Source: Planctomycetia bacterium
Lineage (GTDB): Bacteria > Planctomycetota > Planctomycetia > Pirellulales > PNKZ01
Length of the DNA: 64,000 bases
Reading direction: 5' to 3'
NCBI GenBank assembly: GCA_021413845.1
Contig: JAIOPP010000001.1
Location: 1 to 64,000 of the forward strand
Shown here: positions 45,932 through 55,200 of the stretch, in pieces
How positions within the stretch are numbered: the first letter of the stretch is position 1
How the letters are laid out: every line of letters begins with the position of its first letter
Position numbers and translations under genes: made by a program
The notes under the pieces: generated by a model
What the model saw: only the letters and a program-made list of their open reading frames with translations
Database searches by the model: none
What the model was told of the DNA's origin: nothing

Positions 45932-48900
45932 TTAGGGAATGTAAATGAATTCTTCGGTGATGAACAACGCATGGGCCGCATCGCGCCAGACCGGAACCGC
46001 CGTTAAGACACGCTCGTCGGCGACGCCGTGCAGCTTAGCCAACGTCTCGACCATCGCTTCGAATTGCGAACGCTCCTCGTTTGCCGGCAGGCGTCCGTAA
46101 GCGGTGCGGAACATCGCGTCGATGCGCTCGCCGGTCGAACGGTGCGAACTCTTGCAGAGCCGCTCGGCCCACACTTCGGCTTGCTGCAAGACGAAGGGAT
46201 CGTTCAGCAATGCCAAGGCCTGCGCCGGCACTTGCGTCGCATCGCGACGACCCTGCGCGACTTTTCCTCCGGGTAGGTTAAACGCGCCGAGAAACTTCGG
46301 CGACTCCATCAGATTGAACTTAATGTAAACGCTCCGTCGCCCGGCTCCATCGAGCGGACCCGGAAATAATCTTCGATCGGCATTTGCTTGTTCGCGAAAC
46401 GGCTGCACGCTCGAGCCGTAGAGGGTCGGATCAAGCCTTCCGGAAGCGGTTAGGATCGTGTCGCGAATCGCTTCCGCTTCCAATCGACGCGCAGGGAAAT
46501 GCGAAAGCAGGCGATTTTCCGGATCGCTTTGCAAGGCCGCCGCCGACGGCGTTGCCGCAGCTTGAAACGTTTGCGACGTAACGATCAGACGAATCAACTG
46601 CTTCGTCGACCAGCCTTCTTCGACGAAGCGTGCGGCGAGATAATCGAGTAGCTCCGGATGGCTCGGCAAGTCTCCGATGCGGCCGAAGTCGTCGACCGTG
46701 CGGACGAGCCCTGCGCCGAACAAATGATGCCAGATCCGATTCACCATGACCCGAGCCGTGAGTGGGTTGTCGGCCGAGGAGATTCGCGCGGCCAATTCTA
46801 ATCGCCCGCTTCCTTGGATCGAAGCAAATGCATCGTCGCCGAAGACTTCTAAATACCCTCGCGGCGCCGGCGGGCCGGGGCGTTGCCAATCGCCGCGAAT
46901 GAAGATCGGCTGCTCGATGCCCGAGCCGAAGTCTCCCATGCCCGGCACGACGCGCGGCGACTGAATCTCGTTCTCGATGCGTCGATAGTCGGCGAAGAGC
47001 TGCGCGACTTCGGGAAGCGCCTGCGTCGAGTTCCGTAACAAGCCATGCTTCAATAAGGCACTCAGCCAACGAACGTCGTCATCGGTGCAAGCGTCGCTCG
47101 TCCACGCGCGCAAGGCACTGCGTACGGCGCCGGCGTAGTTACGGGCCACGTCGTCGAGCGTTTGCGGAACAGGTCCGTCGAGCAATCGGGAAAGGTGGCC
47201 GAGCGATGCTTCTGGCGGTTTCGGATCGTCGTGCAAGACGACCTGCGTGACGCCGAAATAAGAGCGGCGGTCTCCGGCCGCTTGATCCCAAGGAAGGCGG
47301 TAGTTCTGCTTGTCGCCGCCGAGCGACGAGAGTTGATCGGGAAACTTCGGATTGTCGAGCATCGTCATCAGCTCGACGTAGTTCCGCAGCGTCGCGCGCT
47401 CGTCGGGAATCGGAAACGTGATCCAAGTCGGCTCGTCGGAAGTGAGGGCTCGATAATTCTTGTAGTTCAATTGGCAATGGTTGGAGACCAGGCGCACGGC
47501 GCTGCTATGCCGTCCGACGACTTGAAAGCTCACATGCTTCCCGGTCTCGGGAAGCTGCGGCGATCGTAAGGTGCCGTTGAGTTTGTCGCTCAGTGCGTGA
47601 GTGTAATATCCGGCCGGCACGACGGATCCGACTAACGCTTCGCCCGCTCTGGCGACGACGAACTCGCCGCTCTTGGTGGGCCGCTCGCGAAACCCTTGCC
47701 CGCCGACTTCCCAGCCATGATCGCCGTCGCGCCGAAAATCGGCCCAAACAAGATGAGATTTTTCGGCTGCGAGTCTTTCTTGTTGGAGTTTTCGACGCGC
47801 GGCGACGAGCGATTGCCATTTTGCGGCGAGCATGGCGGCGTCGTCGGCCGGCTCGCGAACGAGCGTTCTCCAAACGTCGAACGGCTCGTCGACTGTCGAT
47901 GTTTCCGCAGTCAGTATCTTTTGCCAAAGATCGAGCCGCTCGGCTTCTAAACCTGCGGCTAAGCGGGCCGCGTCCGTTTGTTTCCGATGGCGCGCCGCGG
48001 CGGCCTGCATATACTTCGCGACTTCCTCGGCATCGCGAGCCCAAGCGGCTGCGATGAGAGGGCGAATCTCGGCTTTCACCTCTTTCAATCGCTCGAGGGG
48101 AGCCCGATTCACCTCAGGCGTATCGATCGTATGACTGACGAGCCGCGAGCTGCGCAAGATGCCGAGTAGTGCATGGTAGTCGCGGGCCGAGATCGCGTCG
48201 ATCTTGTGATCGTGGCAGCGTGCGCAGGCGACCGTGGTTGCTTGAAACGTCTTCGTCAACGTGTCGAGCTGATTGTCGACGAGGTCGTAGCCGATTTGCC
48301 GCAGTCCGATGCAATCGTCGTGGTTCACTTCGCCGAAGCGATAAAAGCCCGTGCCGATCACCGACTCGTTGAAGTGCTCGGCCGTGTTGAGACGCGGGCG
48401 AGGGAGCAGATCGCCGGCGATATGTTCGCGCACGAGCTGGTCGTAGGCAACATCGGCGTTGAAGGCGCGAATCAGATAATCGCGATAGCGCCACGCATAA
48501 TGCACTTCGTAATTCCATTCGTTGCCGTGCGTCTCGCTGAAGCGGACGATATCCATCCAATGCCGAGCCCAACGCTCGCCGAAATGCGGCGACGCGAGCA
48601 TGCGATCGACCATCGCCGCATATGCCGATTGCTGATCTTTGCCGGCTACGAGGGCATCGATCACGTCCTGCTTCGGTGGGAGGCCGGTCAACACGAAGCT
48701 GAGCCTGCGGGCGAGCGTGCCGAGTTCGGCATGGGGAGCGAGCGCGAGCGATTGCGATTTCAAATGGGCGGCGAGGAAGCGATCGACCGGATGGGTGCCG
48801 GCGTTCGTGTCGGAAGTTTCGGGCACCGGCGGCTTCTTCACCGGTTGCAAGCTCCACCAAGCGCGCCGTGCGCGGAGCGTTTCGCTCCAGGCGGAGTTCT

Positions 48901-49306
48901 CGGGTTTCACCGGTGACGCGGCGTCGGCGATGCGTGGATCCGCGGCCCCCGTCTTAATCCAGCGCTCCAAATTGGCGATCGCTTCGCTCGACAATTTTCC
49001 CTTAGGAGGCATTTGCAGCGAGTCGTCGCCGTAGCGCACGGCTTGCAGCAGCAAGCTCTTGCTTGGATCGCCGGGCACGATCGCCGGGCCGGAATCGCCG
49101 CCGCGCCGCGTGCCGTCGCGCGTATCCAAGCGTAGGTTTCCTCCGATTTTGCGAGCACTTGCCGAGTGGCATTCGTAGCAATGCTCGACCAGCACCGGAC
49201 GAATGCGCTTCTCGAAGAAGTCGTGGTCGTCGGCGGCCGACGCAGGGCGCGCGGCAACCGAGACTGCGACGATCGTCATCGATAGGAATACTTGCCGACG
49301 TAACAT
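45932..49306 (-). CDS. Large PSCyt1-DUF1549-DUF1553 surface cytochrome protein (operon E)
   Basis: 1124 residues, nearly 300 longer than the operon C homologue. A leader (RRQVFLSMTIVAVSVAARPASAAD) is followed by PSCyt1 with the heme motif CYECH (C43-H47) and MPPKGKLSSE. DUF1549: DRFLAAHLKSQSLALAPHAELGTLARRLSFVLTGLPP, FGERWARHWMDIVRFSETHGNEW and CARCHDHKIDAI. A long insert (roughly residues 400-720) has a helical part (AAWARDAEEVAKYMQAAAARHRKQTDAARLAAGLEAERL) and a beta-rich part (LVWADFRRDGDHGWEVGGQGF, SFQVVGRHSSAVRLV), possibly carbohydrate-binding. DUF1553 follows with NPLTARVMVNRIWHHLFGAGL. It starts 11 bp after the GntR gene. Confidence 0.87.
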   Translation of the reverse strand: MLRRQVFLSMTIVAVSVAARPASAADDHDFFEKRIRPVLVEHCYECHSASARKIGGNLRLDTRDGTRRGGDSGPAIVPGDPSKSLLLQAVRYGDDSLQMPPKGKLSSEAIANLERWIKTGAADPRIADAASPVKPENSAWSETLRARRAWWSLQPVKKPPVPETSDTNAGTHPVDRFLAAHLKSQSLALAPHAELGTLARRLSFVLTGLPPKQDVIDALVAGKDQQSAYAAMVDRMLASPHFGERWARHWMDIVRFSETHGNEWNYEVHYAWRYRDYLIRAFNADVAYDQLVREHIAGDLLPRPRLNTAEHFNESVIGTGFYRFGEVNHDDCIGLRQIGYDLVDNQLDTLTKTFQATTVACARCHDHKIDAISARDYHALLGILRSSRLVSHTIDTPEVNRAPLERLKEVKAEIRPLIAAAWARDAEEVAKYMQAAAARHRKQTDAARLAAGLEAERLDLWQKILTAETSTVDEPFDVWRTLVREPADDAAMLAAKWQSLVAARRKLQQERLAAEKSHLVWADFRRDGDHGWEVGGQGFRERPTKSGEFVVARAGEALVGSVVPAGYYTHALSDKLNGTLRSPQLPETGKHVSFQVVGRHSSAVRLVSNHCQLNYKNYRALTSDEPTWITFPIPDERATLRNYVELMTMLDNPKFPDQLSSLGGDKQNYRLPWDQAAGDRRSYFGVTQVVLHDDPKPPEASLGHLSRLLDGPVPQTLDDVARNYAGAVRSALRAWTSDACTDDDVRWLSALLKHGLLRNSTQALPEVAQLFADYRRIENEIQSPRVVPGMGDFGSGIEQPIFIRGDWQRPGPPAPRGYLEVFGDDAFASIQGSGRLELAARISSADNPLTARVMVNRIWHHLFGAGLVRTVDDFGRIGDLPSHPELLDYLAARFVEEGWSTKQLIRLIVTSQTFQAAATPSAAALQSDPENRLLSHFPARRLEAEAIRDTILTASGRLDPTLYGSSVQPFREQANADRRLFPGPLDGAGRRSVYIKFNLMESPKFLGAFNLPGGKVAQGRRDATQVPAQALALLNDPFVLQQAEVWAERLCKSSHRSTGERIDAMFRTAYGRLPANEERSQFEAMVETLAKLHGVADERVLTAVPVWRDAAHALFITEEFIYIP

Positions 49307-49317
49307 CCGATTCTCGT

Positions 49318-50097
49318 TTATGTCGTCGGAGGGGTATGAATCGGATGTTGCGGCGGTTGCCGTAGGTCGCGCAGCAGGCTGTCGTAGGCCATGCTCAGAT
49401 GGTCGCGCATCTCGCGCCGCGCACGTTCGGCATCGCTGTCGACGACCGCCGCGTAGATCGCCGCATGCGAGCGATCGGCGCTAGTCCGATGTTGGGCCGT
49501 CGGCGGAACGTCGAGCAAGTACGGACGTAATAGCTGCATCAAGGTCTCTTGAACCCCGGCAAGAATCGCGTTGCCCGAGAGCCGAGCCAAGGCCGTATGG
49601 AATTCGATGTCGGATGCGACATAGTCGGCCCGCGGCGCGTCGAGCGGAAGCAGCATCAGCGTTTCCAGCGCACGACGGGCCGGCAGCATTTCCTCCAGGC
49701 GACGGCGTTCGGCCGCGCGTCCGACGAGCTCCACTTCGATCAGTCGTCGAGCGTCCAGTAGTTGAAGCAAATCGTGCGACTCTCGGACCACGGTTCGTGC
49801 GAGCGCCGCATGCGCCGCATCGTTCAGCGAACTGGTGAGCGTGCGCGCCGCGGGCGAAGTCGTTTCTAAAAACGCACCGATGCGCGGCACGATCTTTACC
49901 GCCCCCTTCGCTTGCGCTTGCAGGAGGGCATCGCGCACCTGAGTCGCCTTCACTTGCAATCGTTCGGCCAGCGATCGAACGCTCGGCAACTGATCTCCGG
50001 CGCGGAGCTTTTCTTGCTCAGCGACTCGTAAAACCCTTTCCCAGACGCCGGTCGCGTCGAGCGCCGCTTCGGGGAGTCGTGAAAGTTTGGACGGCAT
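49318..50097 (-). CDS. GntR-family transcription regulator, FadR/FCD type (operon E)
   Basis: 259 residues. Winged-helix DNA-binding domain at 15-80 (VWERVLRVAEQEKLRAGDQLPSVRSLAERLQVKATQVRDALLQAQAKGAVKIV) and an all-helical FCD effector domain (about 120-240) with metal/ligand residues in YVASDIEFHTALARLSGN, the His of SHAAIYAAVVDSD and RREMRDHLSMA. FadR-type regulators bind sugar acids or acyl-CoAs and repress until ligand binds. The ATG is at 50097. A perfect palindrome (50131-50151) lies between it and the divergent aldolase gene, a likely autoregulatory operator. Only 11 bp separate its stop from the PSCyt1 gene, so regulator and surface proteins look co-transcribed. Confidence 0.87.
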   Translation of the reverse strand: MPSKLSRLPEAALDATGVWERVLRVAEQEKLRAGDQLPSVRSLAERLQVKATQVRDALLQAQAKGAVKIVPRIGAFLETTSPAARTLTSSLNDAAHAALARTVVRESHDLLQLLDARRLIEVELVGRAAERRRLEEMLPARRALETLMLLPLDAPRADYVASDIEFHTALARLSGNAILAGVQETLMQLLRPYLLDVPPTAQHRTSADRSHAAIYAAVVDSDAERARREMRDHLSMAYDSLLRDLRQPPQHPIHTPPTT

Positions 50098-50130
50098 ATC
50101 TTGACAGGCCCGGCGCGAAGAGTGACGATC

Positions 50131-50151
50131 TGATAATCAACATGATTATCA
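50131..50151. promoter_or_regulatory. Palindromic operator between the GntR and aldolase genes
   Basis: TGATAATCA (50131-50139) and TGATTATCA (50143-50151) are perfect 9-bp inverted arms with a 3-bp spacer, in the 77-bp gap between divergent starts at 50097 and 50175. Each strand reads GATAAT, which resembles a -10 box. The site therefore may overlap both promoters, which would let one bound dimer block both. Confidence 0.72.
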
Positions 50152-50174
50152 CGCCTTCGGCGGCTGTCAACCCG

Positions 50175-50984
50175 ATGAATTTCCAAGCCCTGCGTCGATT
50201 CCGGAAGAAGCTTGCCGCTTCGGAGCCGGTCTATGGAATGTGGGTTACGTTAGAGTCGCCGAGCATCGCGGAGATCGCCGTCGGCTTGGGGCTCGATTGG
50301 ATCGTGATCGATGCCGAGCATGGGCATCTCGATTGGAGTGAGATCGTGGCGCATTTGCGCGCCGTGGTGCGGAGCGACACCGTCGCCCTCGTGCGCTTGG
50401 CTGAGTTGAACGGCGGCGCCATCAAGCGCGCGCTCGATCTCGGAGCCGACGGCGTCGTGATCCCATGGGTCGAGTCGACCGAGCAACTTCGACAAGCGGT
50501 GGCGTTCTCGCAGTATCCGCCGGAAGGGAAGCGAGGCATCGGCGCAGAGCGGGCCACGGCCTGGGGGCAAGCGTTCGTCGAACACACGAGCGAAGCCAAC
50601 GAGCAGGTATTGGTCGTGCCGATCTTGGAAACGGTTCGCGGCGTGGAGCAAGTGTCCGCATTGGCAACGCTCGCCGAAGTCGAGCTCTTTTTCTTCGGGC
50701 CTGCGGATCTTTCGGCCTCGGCCGGCTATCGAGGCGAATGGGAAGGGCCCGGCGTGGCGAAGCTGATCGCTGCTGCGAAAGAAGTGCTTCTCAAAAGCGG
50801 TAAGCAGTGCGGTGTGCTGGCGAAAGACACGGCCGATTTGCATCGTCGTCGCGACGAAGGGTTCCGCATGATCGGACTCGGCACCGATGCCGCGCTGTTG
50901 ATCCGCAGCATTCGCCAAGGGCTCAGCGAGGTTGGGCGCGAGGCCTCGATTCGCGCCGACATTTCGTCCCCGTCGAGAGAGTAA
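50175..50984 (+). CDS. HpcH/HpaI-family class II aldolase
   Basis: 269 residues from the ATG at 50175; the longer open frame runs through the operator and into the GntR start. Motifs: VYGMWVTLESPSIAEIAVGLGLDWIVIDAEHGHLDW (general base His and metal Glu region), VALVRLAELNGGAIKRALDLGADGVVIPWVES (substrate Arg near 74), KRGIGAERATAWG, VVPILETVRGVEQV (metal Glu) and FFFGPADLSASAGYRGEW (metal Asp). The family cleaves 2-keto-3-deoxy sugar acids or 4-hydroxy-2-oxo acids to pyruvate or hydroxypyruvate plus an aldehyde. Cytoplasmic. It lies 5 bp before a D-2-hydroxyacid dehydrogenase, and the pair is divergent from the GntR operon. Confidence 0.88.
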   Translation: MNFQALRRFRKKLAASEPVYGMWVTLESPSIAEIAVGLGLDWIVIDAEHGHLDWSEIVAHLRAVVRSDTVALVRLAELNGGAIKRALDLGADGVVIPWVESTEQLRQAVAFSQYPPEGKRGIGAERATAWGQAFVEHTSEANEQVLVVPILETVRGVEQVSALATLAEVELFFFGPADLSASAGYRGEWEGPGVAKLIAAAKEVLLKSGKQCGVLAKDTADLHRRRDEGFRMIGLGTDAALLIRSIRQGLSEVGREASIRADISSPSRE

Positions 50985-50989
50985 GCCGA

Positions 50990-52075
50990 ATGACCGCTAG
51001 TCATCAAGCAACGTCCAGGTTTCGGCTCGGGCAAACCGCGGATTTCTTTACCGACTCCGGCGAGCCTCGCTATCGGGACATGGGGAGCGGCGTTGCCGAG
51101 CACTATGCGGGGATCGAGTTATCTCGGCTCGAACGACACGAACCGGAAGTGCAAGCGGAGCAGCTGCGAGGTCTGCACGGTGTCGTCGTGCTCACGCCCC
51201 GTATTACGGCCCGAAGCTTGATGCTCGCTGATGAGTTGCTCGTCGTGGCGCGGTTCGGCGTGGGATACGACTCGGTCGATGTCGCCGCCTGCACGAATCG
51301 CGATGTCGCTCTGACGATTACGACGGGAGCGGTCGATAGGCCGGTCGCCGAAGCGACGATCGCCTGGATGTTGGCGCTCACGCATCACGTCAAAGCCAAA
51401 GATCGGCTGGTGCGCGAGGCTCGTTGGAACGAGCGCTCGCACTATATGGGCTCCGAGCTGCGCGATCGGACGTTGGGCATAGTCGGCTTCGGCGGAATCG
51501 GTAGGAAGGTGCTTGAGCTATTGCGCGGTTTCGGCATGCGTCCGCCGCTGGTGTTCGATCCGCATGTCGACGAGCGAGCGATCTCGGAGTTCGGTGCGCG
51601 ACCTGCGAGTTTGCGGCAAATGCTGACCGAAGCCGACTTCGTTTCGTTGCATTGCCCGCTGACGGAATCGACGCGCGGGCTCATCGGCTCGGCCGAACTG
51701 GCGCTAATGAAGCCGAACGCTTACCTCATCAACACGGCGCGCGGCGGGATCGTCGACGAAGAGGCTCTTTATCAGGCGTTGGTTGCCAAGCGAATTGCCG
51801 GCGCGGCTCTTGATTGTTTCGACGGCGAGCCTCTTACGATGCCGCCGAGGTTCGCGGAATTCGAAAACGTGCTGCTCGCACCGCATGCGATCGCCTGGAC
51901 CGATGAGCTGTTCCGCGATATCGGCCGAACGGCTTTCGGCGGTGTCGTCGAGCTTATCGAAGGACGACGGCCGCGCGGGGTCGTGAATCCGGAAGTCTTC
52001 GAGCGCCCGACCTTTCAAGCCAAGTGGCACAAGTTGCAACGGGCAGACGCCGGCCGGGTGGAAGCGCAGCGTTAA
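50990..52075 (+). CDS. D-2-hydroxyacid dehydrogenase (NAD-dependent)
   Basis: 361 residues from the ATG at 50990 (GAGAG upstream, 5 bp after the aldolase stop). NAD domain: LGIVGFGGIGRKVLELLRGFGM (GxGxxG), ADFVSLHCPLTESTRGLIG, AYLINTARGGIVDEEALYQAL (substrate Arg) and NVLLAPHAIAWTDELF (catalytic His). The N-terminal catalytic domain contains VVVLTPRITARSLMLADELLVVARFGVGYDSVDVAA. Such enzymes reduce 2-oxo acids, for example hydroxypyruvate to glycerate. Downstream of an HpcH-type aldolase it could reduce the 2-oxo acid the aldolase releases; this is inference. Confidence 0.9.
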   Translation: MTASHQATSRFRLGQTADFFTDSGEPRYRDMGSGVAEHYAGIELSRLERHEPEVQAEQLRGLHGVVVLTPRITARSLMLADELLVVARFGVGYDSVDVAACTNRDVALTITTGAVDRPVAEATIAWMLALTHHVKAKDRLVREARWNERSHYMGSELRDRTLGIVGFGGIGRKVLELLRGFGMRPPLVFDPHVDERAISEFGARPASLRQMLTEADFVSLHCPLTESTRGLIGSAELALMKPNAYLINTARGGIVDEEALYQALVAKRIAGAALDCFDGEPLTMPPRFAEFENVLLAPHAIAWTDELFRDIGRTAFGGVVELIEGRRPRGVVNPEVFERPTFQAKWHKLQRADAGRVEAQR

Positions 52076-52250
52076 TACCGACGTTAATATCGACGCCGGC
52101 CCATGTGACCGGGGCCGAGATAAGTCGGTACCCGCGAGCGAAACTGTCGCATGGCGAGGGTTCCGAGTTACAATCGTCGTCGCTGCAAGATTCGCTGCGC
52201 TAAGGTCGGCGTGAGCGAATGCTTGTCCCTAACGTAATGGAAGTCTGCCG

Positions 52251-55200
52251 ATGAAATTTCAAGCTCAGTTGCGATATCGTTTGCTTCCGCTGCTGATGAG
52301 CATCGCTTCCGTCGCGAACGCCGCTCCGGGCGAATCGCTTCCGTCGGCAGTTCAGGAGCGGGACCTCGATCTCGCCGCTTGCCAGTCGTGGACCGGCGCG
52401 GCGACGAAAGCAGCCTCGCTCGACGACGTGTCGGGAGCGTTGGGGTTGATGGTTCCGAAGTATCCCGGCTGGGCCGCAGGCATCGTAGCGAAACCGGGAG
52501 AAGCGGAGACGTTTCTTTATCGAATCGCTCTCACGCGTCCTATTAAGCTTGGCGCGCTTTACATTCCGCGGAACTATGAAGCTCGGCTTTTGAAGGCCGA
52601 CGCGCCGTATCCCGGCGATCCGAAGAATGAGACGCACTGGGTGCAACTTCATGCGCCGGCTCAAGCCGGCGGCTCGACGTTCGCTTTGGCGAGTGAAACG
52701 GAGTGCCGCGCTCTGTTGTTCCGCGAAACGATCGGCAACGGACGCTCGCACCTGCAAGGCGTGCGACTTTATACGCCGCGGCTGCATAACGTGACGCCCG
52801 ACTCGCAGCCTTATGCCGCCGAAGAATATACGCCGCCGAATACGGACCATCCTACGCATCCCGCCTCGAACCTGATCACCGGACAAGGGGCCTGGAAGAA
52901 CGCCGGTAAAGATCAATCGGGCCGTGTGCCGCGAGCGCCGATCAACGATCTCTTTCCGTGCGTGTTTTTGGTGAGTTGGAATGAGCCGCAACAACTTGCC
53001 GGCTTGGTCTTGAATTCCAATTTCGAGAAGTTCAGCGTCGAAGTTTTCGACGGTCCGGCCGATGTCCATCCGAAGGCGGGAACTGCGGCGGAATGGCGCG
53101 CGCTCGATGTGACCGGCGGCCCGGCGATTCCGAGCGAAGCAAAACAAACGTGGCGCTATTTGAGCTTCCCGCCGGTCGCGACGCGGGGCCTGCGATTAAC
53201 CGCCGCCAAGACCGCCGAAGGGCCGCTCGCGGAAATCTCGGCGCTCCACACGCTGATCGATCTCGGGACTCGTCCGGTGCCGACGCGCTCGGTCCGCGAG
53301 TCGTCGGCGCCGATCACGATCAAGCTACCGCTGGCCGAAGCAATGAACGTTACGCTCGGAGTGAACACGCCCGATGGTCGGCGTATTAAAAATCTTGTCG
53401 TGCGCGAACCGCGCGCGGCGGGAGAGCAAGCGATCGGTTGGGATCTTAAAGACGGCGACGGCAATTTCGTCGCGCCGGGCAAATATCCTTGGACGGCGAT
53501 CACCTATCCCGATTTGCGCACGCGCTACGAGATGACGGTGTATCCGAACGTCTCGCGCTACGCGCCGGAGAATTCTCCTTGGCTCAACGCCTTGAACGGC
53601 AGCGGCGGCTGGATGGCCGACCATTCGCCGCCGGTCAGTGGTTGTGCGGCGGGCGACCGTGTGTATCTCGGTTCGTATGTCGCCGAAAGCGGAGTATCGC
53701 TCATCGAATGCGATCTCAAGGGGCAGAAGCTCTGGGGGCATCATTCGTTCGCCGCTTGGACTGGCCCGCAATTTCTCGCCTCCGATGGCAAGGAAGTGTT
53801 CGTCGGCGCGAATATCTTGGATACGAGTAACGAATCGGTTTGGGCGGTCGATATGACCACGAAGGAAGTTCGCCGCCCGTTGTCGTTGGTGCCGACGTCG
53901 ACGCGCCCGCGCGGCATGCGCGGCTTGGCCGTTCACGACGGCAAAATCTACATCGCCTGCCAAGGGGTGGAAAGTTATCTGACGAATGCCGCTTCGGCCG
54001 ACGATGTCGACGTGGCGAAGTGCGTGCCGTTTTATCCTCCGGCCCGACCGCCTCGCGTGCAGTACGAGATCGTGCCCGACCGGCGCAACGACTTTCTCCG
54101 GCTGTTTCGTCTCCAAGGAACGCCGCCGGGAGGAGCGACGCAGTACACACTCGAACGCCTACGACCGCTCGGCATTGAAGCCGATCAGCAGCATGTCGTC
54201 GTGGCATTTCAGCGACCGGTCGCGATCGGCAGCCTTGCGTTTCCCCTGCCGCAGTTGAAGGGGGCGCGCGTCGTCGTCAGCGTGCTGAAGGGGACTGCTT
54301 CGTACCCGCCCGACGCCGAGCGGGAAGACTCTTGGACACGCTTGCCCGATCAAGCGAAGCAAGCGTGGGACGTCGTTCCGTTGCCGCCGAATACGGAGAC
54401 GCGCGCTGTGCGGATCAGCTTCTTGCGCGGCGCCGCGGGCGAAGGGGATCCGTTGGCCGGCCTGCTCGAGAAACCGAAAGCAAAGAAAGAAGGTTTCGAC
54501 GGCCTCGACAAACCGAAGACCGCAAAGCGCGACGACATGCTGAACTTCGGCGGCAGTTCCGAAGGAAATCCGGAATACGGGCTCGAAGGGATGAAGCTGT
54601 TGCGACGTCGCTTGGCGAACGTGGCCGGAGACGCGAAAATTAGCGTGAGCTCCGGCAAGGTCGGAACCGATGGTGTGTGGGATGCCGAGCGGACGAGCCC
54701 GCTGACGGAAAAAGATCCCGGCATCTATCTGATGCAATGGTCGCAACCGCAATCCCTGCGCGGTTTGGCGATCAAAGAGATCGACGGTGAGCTCACCAAG
54801 ATCGACGTCCTAAAAGATACCGGCACGCAAGCCGTCGAGTTGCGCGGCGACGAAGGCTGGGAGACGATCGCCGAGTATCGTCAGGAACGACGCGACCATC
54901 ATACCGGTTTCCCTAGCGCCAACGGCACGGCGCGCTATGTCGACGGCTATGTCGATTTCGGGCGCGATGTGTCGACCCGCGCCGTGAGGCTGCGAGTGGT
55001 CAAGCAATGGACCGATAACCTGCCCGACTCGCGCGGCATCCGCGCCGACTTAGGCGGGGTGAAGCTCGATGCTACCCGTTGCCGCATCTTCGGCGTAGCG
55101 GCACTCAAGTATCTCGGCGGCGAGCCCGCGATCGATGCCGCGGCGTTCCAACGGATCGAAATTTACGATGCCCGTTCGGGAGCCCCCGTCGGCGAAGTGC

